Notes: a model not told the origin generated them from the sequence alone. Positions 41,066 through 49,274 are shown, counted from the first letter of the stretch. The stretch: DNA of 64,000 nucleotides from JBBEAM01 sp040882845 (GCA_040882845.1 JBBEAM010000007.1:248001-312000); one strand, 5' to 3'. Translations and numbers: made by a program.

Positions 41066-41899
41066 ATGACTTTCGCAACAACGGCTCTCAAGACCCTGGT
41101 GGCGGCAGCGCTGCTCTGCGCGCCGCTGGCGGCGCAGGCCGGCGAGACGCTGGATCGCGTGATGAACAGCGGCACCCTCACCATGTCCTCGGACGCGGCC
41201 TATCCGCCGCAGTCTTTCCTCAATGCAAACAACGAGATGGACGGATTCGACGTTGATGTCGGCCGGGAGATCGCCAAGCGCATGGGCGCCGAGCTGGAGA
41301 TCATCACCCCGGCCTGGGAGGTGATCACCGCCGGCAACTGGCAGGGCCGCTGGGACATCTCGGTCGGCTCGATGACGCCGACCACGACCCGCGCCGAGGT
41401 GCTCGACTTCCCGGCGGTATATTACTACACGCCGGCCACCTTCGCGGTGCACGCGGACTCCGACGCCGGGTCCGTCGACGATCTCAACGGCAAGACCATC
41501 GGCGTGTGCGGCGGCTGCACCTACGAGGCCTATCTCAACAAGGACCTGGTGATCGACGCCGGCGGCGCGCCGGACTTCAGCTACGACGTCGAGGCCGGGG
41601 AGATCCGCTCCTACGAGACCGACACCAATGCCTTCGACGACCTGCGCCTGGGCGACGGTGCGCGTCTCGACGCCATCCTCTCGGCCCAGCCGACCATCGA
41701 TGAGGCGATCAAGAACGGCTACCCCTTCAAGCTGGTCGGCGATCCGGTGTTCTATGAGCCCCTGGCCGTCGCCACCGACAAGGGCGACCCCGAGTTCGAC
41801 GCCAAGATCGCCGAGATCGTCGAGGCGATGCGCGCCGACGGCACGCTGAGCGCGCTGTCGGAGAAGTGGTACGGCATCGACTACACCACGGTGAAGTAG
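41066..41899 (+). CDS. Amino-acid ABC transporter substrate-binding protein (family 3)
   Basis: 277 residues with a Sec signal (TLVAAALLCAPLAAQAGE) and the family 3 fold: SSDAAYPPQSFLN, DGFDVDVGREIAKRMG, and the hinge VGSMTPTTTRAEVLDF. AGGGAG precedes the ATG. A permease follows after 31 bp. No ATPase gene is present, and the neighbour is a GBB dioxygenase-like gene, so the cargo may be a betaine or amino acid. Confidence 0.9.
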   Translation: MTFATTALKTLVAAALLCAPLAAQAGETLDRVMNSGTLTMSSDAAYPPQSFLNANNEMDGFDVDVGREIAKRMGAELEIITPAWEVITAGNWQGRWDISVGSMTPTTTRAEVLDFPAVYYYTPATFAVHADSDAGSVDDLNGKTIGVCGGCTYEAYLNKDLVIDAGGAPDFSYDVEAGEIRSYETDTNAFDDLRLGDGARLDAILSAQPTIDEAIKNGYPFKLVGDPVFYEPLAVATDKGDPEFDAKIAEIVEAMRADGTLSALSEKWYGIDYTTVK

Positions 41900-41930
41900 C
41901 GCTGCGGGCGGATTGAGAAAGATCCGCTGA

Positions 41931-42902
41931 ATGGCAGACGTGATCCTGCAATGGAGAGAGCGGCAGTCGTTCCGGCTGCTGCTCTTCTTCATCGCCTCGA
42001 CCGTCTTCTTCACCTGGGTCGATCTCAGCGGCAGCCAGCTCGGACATCTGCTCGCACCGGCGATCGGCACGCCGCCGGAGGACAGCGGGCTTTACGGCGC
42101 CTTCGCCTGCGCCCTGGTGCTGTCCTTCCTGCTCTGCATCAACGTTTGGCTCGTCAATCTCCTGCCGGGGCGCTGGCTGCGGGTGATCGTGGTCTGGGTC
42201 GAGCTGCTGATCGGCTTCCTGGCCTTCTCCTATTCCTTCGATCTGGCCTACGACTTCATCTGGTCGCGGATCGGCTTCCTGATCACCCAGGGCGCCTTCA
42301 CCACGATCTACATCTCGCTGATCTCGATCGCCATCGCCAGCGTGATCGCCATGGCCGGGGCGCTGGCCAAGCTTTCGAAGAGTCCGGTCGCTTTCGGCAT
42401 CTCGACCTTCTACATCTCCTTCTTCCGCGGCCTGCCGCTGCTGATGCAGATCTACCTGATCTACATCGGCCTGCCGCAGATGGGCTTCGTGGTCGATCCG
42501 GTGCCGGCCGGCATCGCCGCCTTGTCGCTGTGCTACGGCGCCTACATGGCGGAGATTTTCCGCGCCGGCATCCAGGGCGTGCCCGACGGGCAGCGCGAGG
42601 CCGCCGCCGCGCTCGGCCTGACCCACTGGGCGATCATGCGCAAGATCGTGCTGCCCCAGGCGATGAAGCTGATCGTGCCGCCGACCGGCAATCAGTTCAT
42701 CGCCATGCTGAAGGACTCCTCGCTGGTCTCGGTGGTCGGCGTCTGGGAGCTGACCTTCCTCGCCAAGACCCAGGGCCGCGCCGAGTTCAAGCACCTGGAG
42801 ATGCTGATCACCGCCTCGATCGTCTACTGGATTCTCTCGATCACCTTCGAGGCGATCCAGAGCCGGATCGAGCGGCACTACGGCAAGGGCGACCGCCGCT
42901 GA
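41931..42902 (+). CDS. Amino-acid ABC transporter permease (HisM/GlnP type)
   Basis: 323 residues. An N-terminal extension with additional hydrophobic segments precedes the permease core, which shows FFRGLPLLMQIYLIY, AYMAEIFRAGIQGVP, the EAA loop AAAALGLTHWAIMRKIVLPQ and NQFIAMLKDSSLVSVVG. It pairs with the binding protein at 41066. The ATP-binding subunit must be supplied from elsewhere. Confidence 0.92.
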   Translation: MADVILQWRERQSFRLLLFFIASTVFFTWVDLSGSQLGHLLAPAIGTPPEDSGLYGAFACALVLSFLLCINVWLVNLLPGRWLRVIVVWVELLIGFLAFSYSFDLAYDFIWSRIGFLITQGAFTTIYISLISIAIASVIAMAGALAKLSKSPVAFGISTFYISFFRGLPLLMQIYLIYIGLPQMGFVVDPVPAGIAALSLCYGAYMAEIFRAGIQGVPDGQREAAAALGLTHWAIMRKIVLPQAMKLIVPPTGNQFIAMLKDSSLVSVVGVWELTFLAKTQGRAEFKHLEMLITASIVYWILSITFEAIQSRIERHYGKGDRR

Positions 42903-42909
42903 TCCGGCT

Positions 42910-43887
42910 CTAACGCAGCGGGTGGTCGGCCAGGGTCCAGGAGGCCTGGAGCAGCAGCAGACCGGCGGCGAGGATCAGCAGGCCGCCGGCCACCGCGACC
43001 AGGTCGAGAGCCAGGGACAGCCGCCCACTCTGGCCGGGCAGCAGCGCGGCCAGCCGCAGCGAGCCCTTACGCGCATAGACCGAGAGCGTGGCGAGCAGCG
43101 ACACCGTGATCGCGGTGCCGAGCGACATCGCCAGCACCGCGGCGATGCCCGCCCAGCGCAGCTCGAGGGAATAGGCCACCAGCAGCACCAGGATCGCTCC
43201 ACTGCACGGGCGGATGCCGATCGAGGCCACCATGGCGGCGAAGCCGCGCCAGGACAGCGGCGCCTCCAGATCCTGCGGCCTGGGCCCATGGGCGTGGCCG
43301 CAGTCCTCGCCGCCGTGGCCATGGCCCTCTGCGTCCTGCGCGTGGCCCTCCCGGCCGCGGCGCAGACGCCCGCCGAGGCGGCGCAGGCGGCTCGCGGCGA
43401 GCACCAGTCCGAGCAGCGCGACCAGTCCGTAGCTGAGGCTTTCCAGGTTGGCGGCGGTCCCCTGGGCCTGGCGCAGGGTGAGATCGAGCAGCCCGGCGGT
43501 CACCTCGACCGCCAGCACCGCCGTCAGGCCCTGGCAGAGCGACGACACCGTCGAGAGCAGCAGGCCACGGCGCAGCGCGCTTTCCTGAGTCAGCAGGTAG
43601 GTCGAGATCACCACCTTGCCGTGGCCCGGCCCGGCGGCATGGAAGACGCCGTAGAGGAAGCTCAGGAGCACCAGCGTCCAGGCCGCGGCGGCGCCGCGTT
43701 CCTGGACCGCCCGCATCGCCGCGGCAAGCTGGCGGTGGAGATCGCGCTGGATCGCCTGGATCTCGATCGTCAGTTCGGACCAGACTCCGCCGCCGCCGGG
43801 AAGCGCGCTGAGCAGCAGGACGGCGAGCAGAACGATCACAACGACCAGCGCGGCGGCGGGCAGCAGGCCGCGCAGGGCTAACGGCAT
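42910..43887 (-). CDS. NicO/RcnA-type nickel/cobalt transporter
   Basis: 325 residues with about six transmembrane segments. The first metal motif region is GVFHAAGPGHGKVV; a cytoplasmic loop is histidine-rich (GHAQDAEGHGHGGEDCGHAHG) and a second motif reads IGIRPCSGAIL. The family moves Ni(II) or Co(II). The ATG at 43887 lies inside the end of the DUF1007 gene (overlap 10 bp), so the two are coupled. Confidence 0.88.
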   Translation of the reverse strand: MPLALRGLLPAAALVVVIVLLAVLLLSALPGGGGVWSELTIEIQAIQRDLHRQLAAAMRAVQERGAAAAWTLVLLSFLYGVFHAAGPGHGKVVISTYLLTQESALRRGLLLSTVSSLCQGLTAVLAVEVTAGLLDLTLRQAQGTAANLESLSYGLVALLGLVLAASRLRRLGGRLRRGREGHAQDAEGHGHGGEDCGHAHGPRPQDLEAPLSWRGFAAMVASIGIRPCSGAILVLLVAYSLELRWAGIAAVLAMSLGTAITVSLLATLSVYARKGSLRLAALLPGQSGRLSLALDLVAVAGGLLILAAGLLLLQASWTLADHPLR

Positions 43888-44528
43888 GTCACCTCCACCC
43901 GCTCGGCGAAGAGGCTGCCGAGGGTGTCGTCGGGGGTGGCCTCGCGGTCGAGGGCCTGCGCCAGGGTGACCGTCTCGGGCGAGGGGTTGGGCGGAACGAT
44001 CTCGCCGAAGCAGCCTGCCGAGCCGCTGCCGCGGAAGGCGACCACATCGCCCTCGAGGTGCAGGATTTCGATGTAGAAGGTCGGGTCGAAGACGGAGAAA
44101 GTCAGCGTCTGGCTTGCGGGTTCGACCGGGGTTTCCAGCGGCACCACGAAGCGCATCCACAGCCTGGGGCCGCGCAGTTCGCTCTCGTACTCCTCGACCG
44201 TCTCGAGACCGATTCGCCGGCCGTCGGCACGCACCTCGGTGAAGTAGTCGTAGTCCCGCAGGTTCTCGAGGTTGCCGCGGGTGAGTTCCTTCAGCACCGC
44301 GGCTTGCTGCAGTTCGCTTTGCGCCAGGCCGTCGACCACGAACATGGTGTAGAACTCGTCGAACAGCCATTCCTGTTCGATCGCCGTCACCCGCCCCTCG
44401 GCGTCCAGGATGACCGTGCTGCGCAGGTCGATCCAGGCATGGGGATGGGCCGAGGCTGGGGCGGCGGCCGCGGCGGCGAGCAGCATGCCCAGAGCCAGAA
44501 TCCTGGAGGCCAGGTCGCGCGTTCTCAT
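43878..44528 (-). CDS. DUF1007 family periplasmic protein
   Basis: 216 residues from the ATG at 44528 (a TTG at 44537 is in frame). A signal peptide (ILALGMLLAAAAAAPASA) is followed directly by HPHAWIDLRS, the signature of DUF1007, whose histidines probably bind metal. DUF1007 proteins are regularly encoded with NicO/RcnA-type permeases, as here, and are thought to hand over Ni or Zn. Confidence 0.9.
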   Translation of the reverse strand: MRTRDLASRILALGMLLAAAAAAPASAHPHAWIDLRSTVILDAEGRVTAIEQEWLFDEFYTMFVVDGLAQSELQQAAVLKELTRGNLENLRDYDYFTEVRADGRRIGLETVEEYESELRGPRLWMRFVVPLETPVEPASQTLTFSVFDPTFYIEILHLEGDVVAFRGSGSAGCFGEIVPPNPSPETVTLAQALDREATPDDTLGSLFAERVEVTCR

Positions 44529-44609
44529 ACCGGCCAATCTGCTCTACAACGGCGGCTTCGGCCAAGGAAAAAACGGCGGCTTTGCTGCCTTTATCGGAGG
44601 AGTGGCGCC

Positions 44610-45113
44610 ATGAACGCTACGCACTTGACGATCCGGCCCGCTCTGCCCAGCGACGCCGCCGAGGTCGCGGCCATGGAGCGCGAGATGGTTGCCTATTTCG
44701 ACGAGGTCGTACCGCCAAGCCCCGGTGAGGTGCCCACGCCGCCGTACTTCGGCGAGGCCGACATCCTCGCCCACGGCTTCGGCGAGCGGCGCTGGTTCGA
44801 ACTGCTGATGGCCGAGCGGGCGCTGCAGCCGGTCGGCTGCCTGATGTACCACTACGGCTACTGGGCCGAGGATCCGGCACCCTGTCTCTATATCGCCGGG
44901 CTGTTCGTGCGCAAAGAGGCGCGGCGGTGCGGCGTCGGCAGGGCCCTGATGGGCGCGGGCGCAGAGCTGCTGGCCGAGGTTGATGGCAAGCGCCTTATCT
45001 GGTCGGTCTGGACGAAGAATCCCGCCGCCATGGCCTTCTATGAAAGTCTCGGCGGCGAGTACCTGGATGAAGAGCGCTTCATGTGCTGGCGGGCGCTGAA
45101 CTGGCCGAAATGA
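44610..45113 (+). CDS. GNAT family N-acetyltransferase
   Basis: 167 residues from the ATG at 44610 with GGAGGAG upstream. The acetyl-CoA pyrophosphate loop is RKEARRCGVGRALM, and the C-terminal NPAAMAFYESLGGEY is typical. The acceptor substrate is unknown. Its stop overlaps the start of the next small gene (ATGA). Confidence 0.88.
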   Translation: MNATHLTIRPALPSDAAEVAAMEREMVAYFDEVVPPSPGEVPTPPYFGEADILAHGFGERRWFELLMAERALQPVGCLMYHYGYWAEDPAPCLYIAGLFVRKEARRCGVGRALMGAGAELLAEVDGKRLIWSVWTKNPAAMAFYESLGGEYLDEERFMCWRALNWPK

Positions 45114-45361
45114 CCGCGCCTGGCGAAACGCCGCCGGAAGACCGGGAGGCTGGGCGCCCTGGCAGGAGAAAACGCCTGACCGCGACCCTCAGCGGCCTGG
45201 TTCTGACCGCCGTGCTGGCGCTGCTCGGCCTGGCTCTGGCCGCCGGCCTGCTGGCGGGGCTGGTGTTCATGGCCGTCGCCCTGCCGCTGACCACGGCGGC
45301 GATCCTGGCCGTGCTGGCGGCCGGCGGCTTCGCCGCCTGGCGGGCGAAACGCCGCCGCTAG
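45110..45361 (+). CDS. Small membrane protein, unknown
   Basis: 83 residues translationally coupled to the GNAT gene (ATGA). A charged N-terminal third (PPEDREAGRPGRRKR) is followed by one long or two short hydrophobic segments spanning about residues 28-72 and a basic tail (WRAKRRR). No family recognised. Confidence 0.6.
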   Translation: MTAPGETPPEDREAGRPGRRKRLTATLSGLVLTAVLALLGLALAAGLLAGLVFMAVALPLTTAAILAVLAAGGFAAWRAKRRR

Positions 45362-45403
45362 CCGGCCCGTGGCGGCCGGTTGAAAACAGCGCAAGACAAC
45401 GGC

Positions 45404-45432
45404 TTGCGGCCTATTTCACGCTAGAGTAGTAT
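45404..45432 (+). promoter_or_regulatory. Candidate sigma70-type promoter for a small RNA
   Basis: TTGCGG at 45404-45409 and TAGTAT at 45427-45432 with exactly 17 bases between them. Transcription would start near 45439. No reading frame follows before a strong terminator. Confidence 0.55.
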
Positions 45433-45438
45433 CCCTCA

Positions 45439-45582
45439 GGATCGACTTTCGCAGCCTTGCTCTGGCGCGAAAGCTTCCAGGAGCGAGCTCAGGCGCTCCG
45501 CGGAATCCCGATCCTCCTTTCCATCCCGGTTAACCGGGATGGACTTCGAGGGGGAGGGCCTTGCCCTCCCCCTCGTTTTTTT
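45439..45582 (+). ncRNA. Candidate small RNA with an exposed anti-Shine-Dalgarno CCUCCUUU
   Basis: About 144 nt between a candidate promoter and a strong terminator, with no protein-coding frame that convinces. Predicted elements in order: hairpin CTTTCGC/GCGAAAG (45446-45473), hairpin GGAGCG/CGCTCC (45480-45499), single-stranded CCTCCTTT (45513-45520), a perfect 22-base palindrome CCATCCCGGTT/AACCGGGATGG (45521-45542), and the terminator stem. An exposed CCUCC is the hallmark of alphaproteobacterial trans-acting sRNAs that block ribosome sites. The end abuts the convergent thioesterase stop. The 5' end is inferred. Confidence 0.5.
45547..45582 (+). terminator. Strong intrinsic terminator
   Basis: Perfect 13-bp stem CGAGGGGGAGGGC (45547-45559) with GCCCTCCCCCTCG (45563-45575), a 3-base loop and seven T. 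It ends the candidate small RNA and possibly read-through from the GNAT operon. Confidence 0.88.
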
Positions 45583-46008
45583 CAGGCCTTGAGCTTCTCC
45601 AGCCTGGCGCGCAGCTCCGGCGGCAGCGGCGCGGACTTGCGGCTGGCCTCGTCCATCAGCACGATCACGGTTTGCGCGTCGGCGGCGCAGACGCCGTCCT
45701 TGAACATGCCTTGCCTGAGGACGATCGAGGAACCGCCGATCGACTTCACGGCGGTGCCGATCTCGACCTCCCCGGGCCAGTTGAGCTCGCTGCGGAAATC
45801 CAATTCCAGGCGGGCGATCACCCAGGCGGTGCCGGGCGGGGAGATCGGCGCGCCTTCCTCGAACAGCAGCGAGGTGCGGCCGCTTTCGCAGAAGGTCGCG
45901 AAGACCGCATTGTTGATGTGCCCCTGACGGTCGGTGTCGCAGTAGCGCAGCCGGTCCGCGGTCCAGGCGGGGAAGTCCTCGGGCGTCGGCGGGGGGGGTG
46001 CGGGGCAT
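45582..46008 (-). pseudogene. Acyl-CoA thioesterase (hotdog, 4-hydroxybenzoyl-CoA type) with a frameshift in a C8 tract
   Basis: The conserved protein (RLRYCDTDRQGHINNAVF, then CESGRTSLLFEEG and a C-terminal RARLEKLKA) is complete at its 3' end. The only start with a good ribosome site is the ATG at 46008 (AGAGGA six bases upstream). From it the frame runs into a tract of eight C (45991-45998 on the plus strand) and is lost. Removing one C would restore MPRTPPPTPEDFP in frame with the thioesterase. Either a sequencing error, an inactivated gene or a phase-variable tract. A far-upstream start near 46199 would bypass it but lacks support. Confidence 0.75.
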
Positions 46009-46104
46009 GGCTGTCCTCTTTGCGGTCTCGGTGCGGGGGTGTCCCGATTCCCCCAGAAATCCCCCGGAACGGCCGCGAAGATCAAGTCCGAAACGTGCCG
46101 CGCC

Positions 46105-46293
46105 TCAGGACCCTGCCATCGGCGTCGACTTGGCGAGTTCGGAGGTCGCGGCCTCGAAGATCGCCGCGATGGAGTCGCCGAGGCTGTCCAGCGCGACAAC
46201 GGCGCCGACCACTACCAGGGCTGCGATCAGCCCGTATTCGATGGCCGTGGCGCCCCGCTCGCTGCGCAGGAATTTGCGGGCCCGGGTAAGCAT
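46105..46293 (-). CDS. Flp family type IVb pilin
   Basis: 62 residues. The prepilin site is seen as RSERGATAIEYGLIAALVVV: the Gly before ATAIEY and the Glu five residues into the mature hydrophobic helix are classic for Flp pilins. The mature protein forms tight-adherence (Tad) pili. No cpa/tad assembly genes are in the window. GGAG precedes the ATG. Upstream lies a CtrA-like site. Confidence 0.93.
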   Translation of the reverse strand: MLTRARKFLRSERGATAIEYGLIAALVVVGAVVALDSLGDSIAAIFEAATSELAKSTPMAGS

Positions 46294-46381
46294 TTTCTTC
46301 TCCAGCCAAATGACCTATTCCCCAAGGCTGAATAGCTAAATTTTTAGGCAAATAACCAGGGAAATTTACGGTTGATACAAT

Positions 46382-46396
46382 CTAATTTATAGTTAA
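46382..46396 (-). promoter_or_regulatory. CtrA-like site upstream of the Flp pilin
   Basis: On the minus strand the bases read TTAA, seven bases, TTAG, one base off the CtrA consensus TTAA-N7-TTAA. It lies about 90 bp upstream of the pilin start. In Caulobacter CtrA activates pilA. The surrounding 206-bp gap (46294-46499) is AT-rich and contains no gene. Confidence 0.4.
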
Positions 46397-46499
46397 TAGA
46401 CGCGAATCAGTATTCATTAGACTTGAATTGGAAACAATCGTCTGGAAAGTGGAGTAAATATACGCCTCCATTCGCCTAAAGAGCGCGGCGGTATCCTCC

Positions 46500-47555
46500 T
46501 CATGCGCCCAGGTGCGTCCCGAGCACGACACGGCGGCCCGCATGGAGCGGCTGAACCTCGTGCAGCAGGGAGGTCGACCAGACGACGGCGGTACCGGCGG
46601 CGAGACGGTATCCACCGGGAGCGTATTCCGGGAAGGCGAGGGTACCGCCCTCGTAATCGGCGGCGTCGTTGAGCGCTACCACGGCGGTGAAGAGACGATG
46701 TCGCGTCTGCGCGTTAGGATTGTCCCGATGCGGGCCGAGATAACCGCCTTTCCTGGCATCGTAGCAGACGATCCGGTAGTCCTCGCGCATCGGCAGCTGG
46801 TGATGGAAAACCTTACGGATTTCCATACGAATACGTCTGGCGAAGCGGCTGTCGAGCCACTGTTCCAGCACTGGGTCGCGCAGCACGAGCTGTTCGAGCT
46901 GGCCATGGCTGTCGACCTGCACCTTGAAGCTGGTCCGCTCGCTATCGTAGCCCGCTGAAGTAAAACCGTCCGATTGCCAAGTACGTACCGGTTTCTCCCA
47001 CTCCGCGATCAGCCGGGCGCAGTCCTGCGGCGAGAGCACGCGCGGCAACAGCAGCACCGGCGGGTGGTTGGCGAGGCCGCTCGCGCCGCCCGCGCGGGTC
47101 GTCTCGCGCAGCGCGGCATCGATGGCGGGCGCCTGGACTTGCGCAACGCCGTCGAGCAGCGCCAGCAAACGGCTATTGGCATCGATCACCGCACAGCCCA
47201 GGGATGCCGCCGCGAAACCGAAAGCGGCGGCGGCTTCACCATCGCTATCCTGCAGCCATATCGAGCCTGGGCTCGCCGCTTCTCCCATCGACCCCTGGCG
47301 CACGACAATGAACAGTCGCGCCGCTTCACCGAGACTGAGCCGCTTCAGCAACGCGCTCAGCGGCGCGGCGGCGCCAGGCAACTCCGCGAAAATCAGGACG
47401 GCCGCCCTGCCGGCGTGAGCGTCGTCGCCGGGCGAAACCATCAGTCCCTGGCCGTTGCGCAGTTGAAGGGGCGGCGCGCGGTCGCCAGGCTCGAGCGGCC
47501 GGCCGCGGCGGCGTTCACTGGCAGCGTTCTCTGCTTGCCCCGGGGTCACATCCAC
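46500..47555 (-). CDS. Fusion of a thioredoxin-like (AhpC/TSA) domain and a prolyl-hydroxylase-type Fe(II)/2-oxoglutarate dioxygenase
   Basis: 351 residues from a GTG at 47555 with GGGAGG upstream. The first ~150 residues look like a peroxiredoxin-like fold (EPGDRAPPLQLRNGQG) without an obvious peroxidatic cysteine. The C-terminal half has the 2OG motif GPHRDNPNAQTRHR, then YEGGTLAFPEY and the distal histidine/arginine in LHEVQPLHAGRRVVLGTH. Such fusions are found in proteobacteria; the substrate is unknown. Confidence 0.85.
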   Translation of the reverse strand: MDVTPGQAENAASERRRGRPLEPGDRAPPLQLRNGQGLMVSPGDDAHAGRAAVLIFAELPGAAAPLSALLKRLSLGEAARLFIVVRQGSMGEAASPGSIWLQDSDGEAAAAFGFAAASLGCAVIDANSRLLALLDGVAQVQAPAIDAALRETTRAGGASGLANHPPVLLLPRVLSPQDCARLIAEWEKPVRTWQSDGFTSAGYDSERTSFKVQVDSHGQLEQLVLRDPVLEQWLDSRFARRIRMEIRKVFHHQLPMREDYRIVCYDARKGGYLGPHRDNPNAQTRHRLFTAVVALNDAADYEGGTLAFPEYAPGGYRLAAGTAVVWSTSLLHEVQPLHAGRRVVLGTHLGA

Positions 47556-47678
47556 AGCTTCGCCTCCCCCTGAACCTAGCCTAGCGCTTTTCTGGCGGCG
47601 CGCCAGAAGATGATCTTCGTTTCAGGGCCGGAATTGCCGCTGCGGCCGCGCAGAGCAATGCCGGATCCTGCCCGCCGT

Positions 47679-47731
47679 CTGCCGGTTTTCGTAGCTTCGG
47701 TGTAATCGAAGGATTAGCCTTCAACCGGCAG
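47679..47731 (+). promoter_or_regulatory. Structured leader with mutually exclusive hairpins before the AGCS symporter
   Basis: A 9-bp outer helix CTGCCGGTT (47679-47687) with AACCGGCAG (47723-47731) encloses two alternative hairpins that share GAAG: CTTCG/CGAAG (47695-47711) and GAAGG/CCTTC (47708-47722). It ends 36 bases before the symporter start. It could be a cis-regulatory RNA or a DNA operator. It does not match the glycine riboswitch core. Confidence 0.4.
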
Positions 47732-47767
47732 TACCGATTCATCTTGCTCGATAGAAGGGGCACGGCG

Positions 47768-49198
47768 ATGGAATTCCTGGAGAGTCTTTTCGGCTTGATC
47801 GGCGATTTCACCTGGGGCTGGTCGCTGATTCCGATCCTGGTTGTCTTGGGCGTGTTCATCACCGCCCTGACCGGCTTCGTGCAGTTCCGCTTCTTCAAGC
47901 GGATGTTCCGCGTCCTCTCCTCCAAGAACCAGAGCGGCGATCCCAATGCGATCTCGGCGCGCGCCGCCCTGCTGGTCTCGGTCGGCGGGCGGGTCGGCGG
48001 CGGCAACATCGCCGGCGTCGCCGTGGCGATCACCCTGGGCGGCCCCGGCGCGGTGTTCTGGATGTGGGCGATCGCGCTGATCGGCATGGCGACCTCCCTG
48101 GTGGAGTGCTCCCTGGCCCAACTCTACAAGCGCCGCGAGCCCGACGGCCTGTTCCGCGGCGGGCCGGCGCGTTCGATCATCCATGGCCTCGGCGCCGACT
48201 ATAAGTGGCTGGCGGTGATCTACGCCGTCTGCCTGATCGCCGCCTTCGCGCTCGGCTTCAACGCCTTCCAGGGCAATACCGTGGCCGGCGCGGCCGAGGA
48301 AAGCCTCGGCATCGACCGGATCTGGACCGGCGGCCTGCTGGCCGTCGTCGCCGGCTTCATCGTCTTCGGCGGCATCCGGCGCATCGCCAAGGCGGCCGAT
48401 ATCGTCGTGCCGATCATGGCCGTCGCCTATCTGCTGATGGCGCTGGCGATCATCCTGTTCAACATCGGCGAGCTGCCGGGCGTGATCTCCTCGATCGTGC
48501 TCAACGCCTTCGGGCTGGAGGAAGCGGTCGGCGGCGGCATGGGCGCCGCGCTGGCCCAGGGGCTGCGCCGCGGCCTGTTCTCCAACGAGGCCGGCCTCGG
48601 CTCGGCGCCCAACGTCGCCGCGACCGCCGACGTGCGCCACCCGGTCAGCCAGGGCATCACCCAGTCCTTCTCGGTGTTCATCGACACCATCGTGATTTGC
48701 AGCTGCACCGCCTTCGTCATCCTGCTCGGCGACGTCTATCAGCCGGGCGCGGAGAACATCGACGGCATCGTGCTGACCCAGCAGTCGCTGGTCAGCCACC
48801 TCGGCGCCTGGACCCAGTATTTCCTGACCTTCATCATCCTGCTCTTCGCCTTCAGCTCGATCATCTACAACTACTATCTGGGGGAGAACGCGCTGACGGT
48901 GATCACCGAACACCCCATGGCGCTCAACGTCCTGCGGGTGGTGATCATGGGCATCGTCTTCCTCGGCGCCGTGGCGCCGGGCGCGACCGCGGTGTTCTTC
49001 TTCTCCGATCCGCTGATGGGCGTGCTGGCGCTGGTCAATCTGATCGCCATCATGATGCTGCTGCCGACCTGCCTGCGCATCGTCAAGGACTTCCGCAGGC
49101 AGCTGGCGGAGGGGGTCGAGCGGCCAGTGCTCAACCCGGACGACTTCCCGGACCTGGATCTCGACCGCACCGCCTGGACCGGCAAGGCCGGCGACTAG
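47768..49198 (+). CDS. Alanine or glycine:cation symporter (AGCS family)
   Basis: 476 residues from the ATG at 47768 with about ten transmembrane segments. The AGCS signatures are present: VGGRVGGGNIAGVAVAI (sodium/substrate site), FRGGPARSIIHG and RRGLFSNEAGLGSAPN. It takes up alanine, glycine or a related amino acid with Na+. It diverges from the dioxygenase fusion gene. Confidence 0.93.
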   Translation: MEFLESLFGLIGDFTWGWSLIPILVVLGVFITALTGFVQFRFFKRMFRVLSSKNQSGDPNAISARAALLVSVGGRVGGGNIAGVAVAITLGGPGAVFWMWAIALIGMATSLVECSLAQLYKRREPDGLFRGGPARSIIHGLGADYKWLAVIYAVCLIAAFALGFNAFQGNTVAGAAEESLGIDRIWTGGLLAVVAGFIVFGGIRRIAKAADIVVPIMAVAYLLMALAIILFNIGELPGVISSIVLNAFGLEEAVGGGMGAALAQGLRRGLFSNEAGLGSAPNVAATADVRHPVSQGITQSFSVFIDTIVICSCTAFVILLGDVYQPGAENIDGIVLTQQSLVSHLGAWTQYFLTFIILLFAFSSIIYNYYLGENALTVITEHPMALNVLRVVIMGIVFLGAVAPGATAVFFFSDPLMGVLALVNLIAIMMLLPTCLRIVKDFRRQLAEGVERPVLNPDDFPDLDLDRTAWTGKAGD

Positions 49199-49206
49199 AG
49201 TCTGAT

Positions 49207-49233
49207 CGGATCACACTGATGCAGTGTGATCCG
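49207..49233. repeat. Perfect palindrome, possible dispersed intergenic repeat
   Basis: CGGATCACACTG and its exact complement flank ATG, directly after the symporter stop. There is no T-run, so it is a weak intrinsic terminator. The form resembles short palindromic repeats scattered between genes in alphaproteobacteria. Confidence 0.5.
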
Positions 49234-49274
49234 TGAATCAGCCTCTTGCTCTAGCGGGCACGCAAGCTAGAGAG

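Noticed and set aside
46009..46199. Upstream start for the thioesterase that would avoid the frameshift
   Set aside because: It would add an arginine/proline-rich N-terminus overlapping the pilin gene and has no ribosome site comparable to that of the ATG at 46008.
47556..47767. Glycine riboswitch before the AGCS symporter
   Set aside because: No match to the conserved glycine aptamer core; only the unrelated two-hairpin structure was seen.
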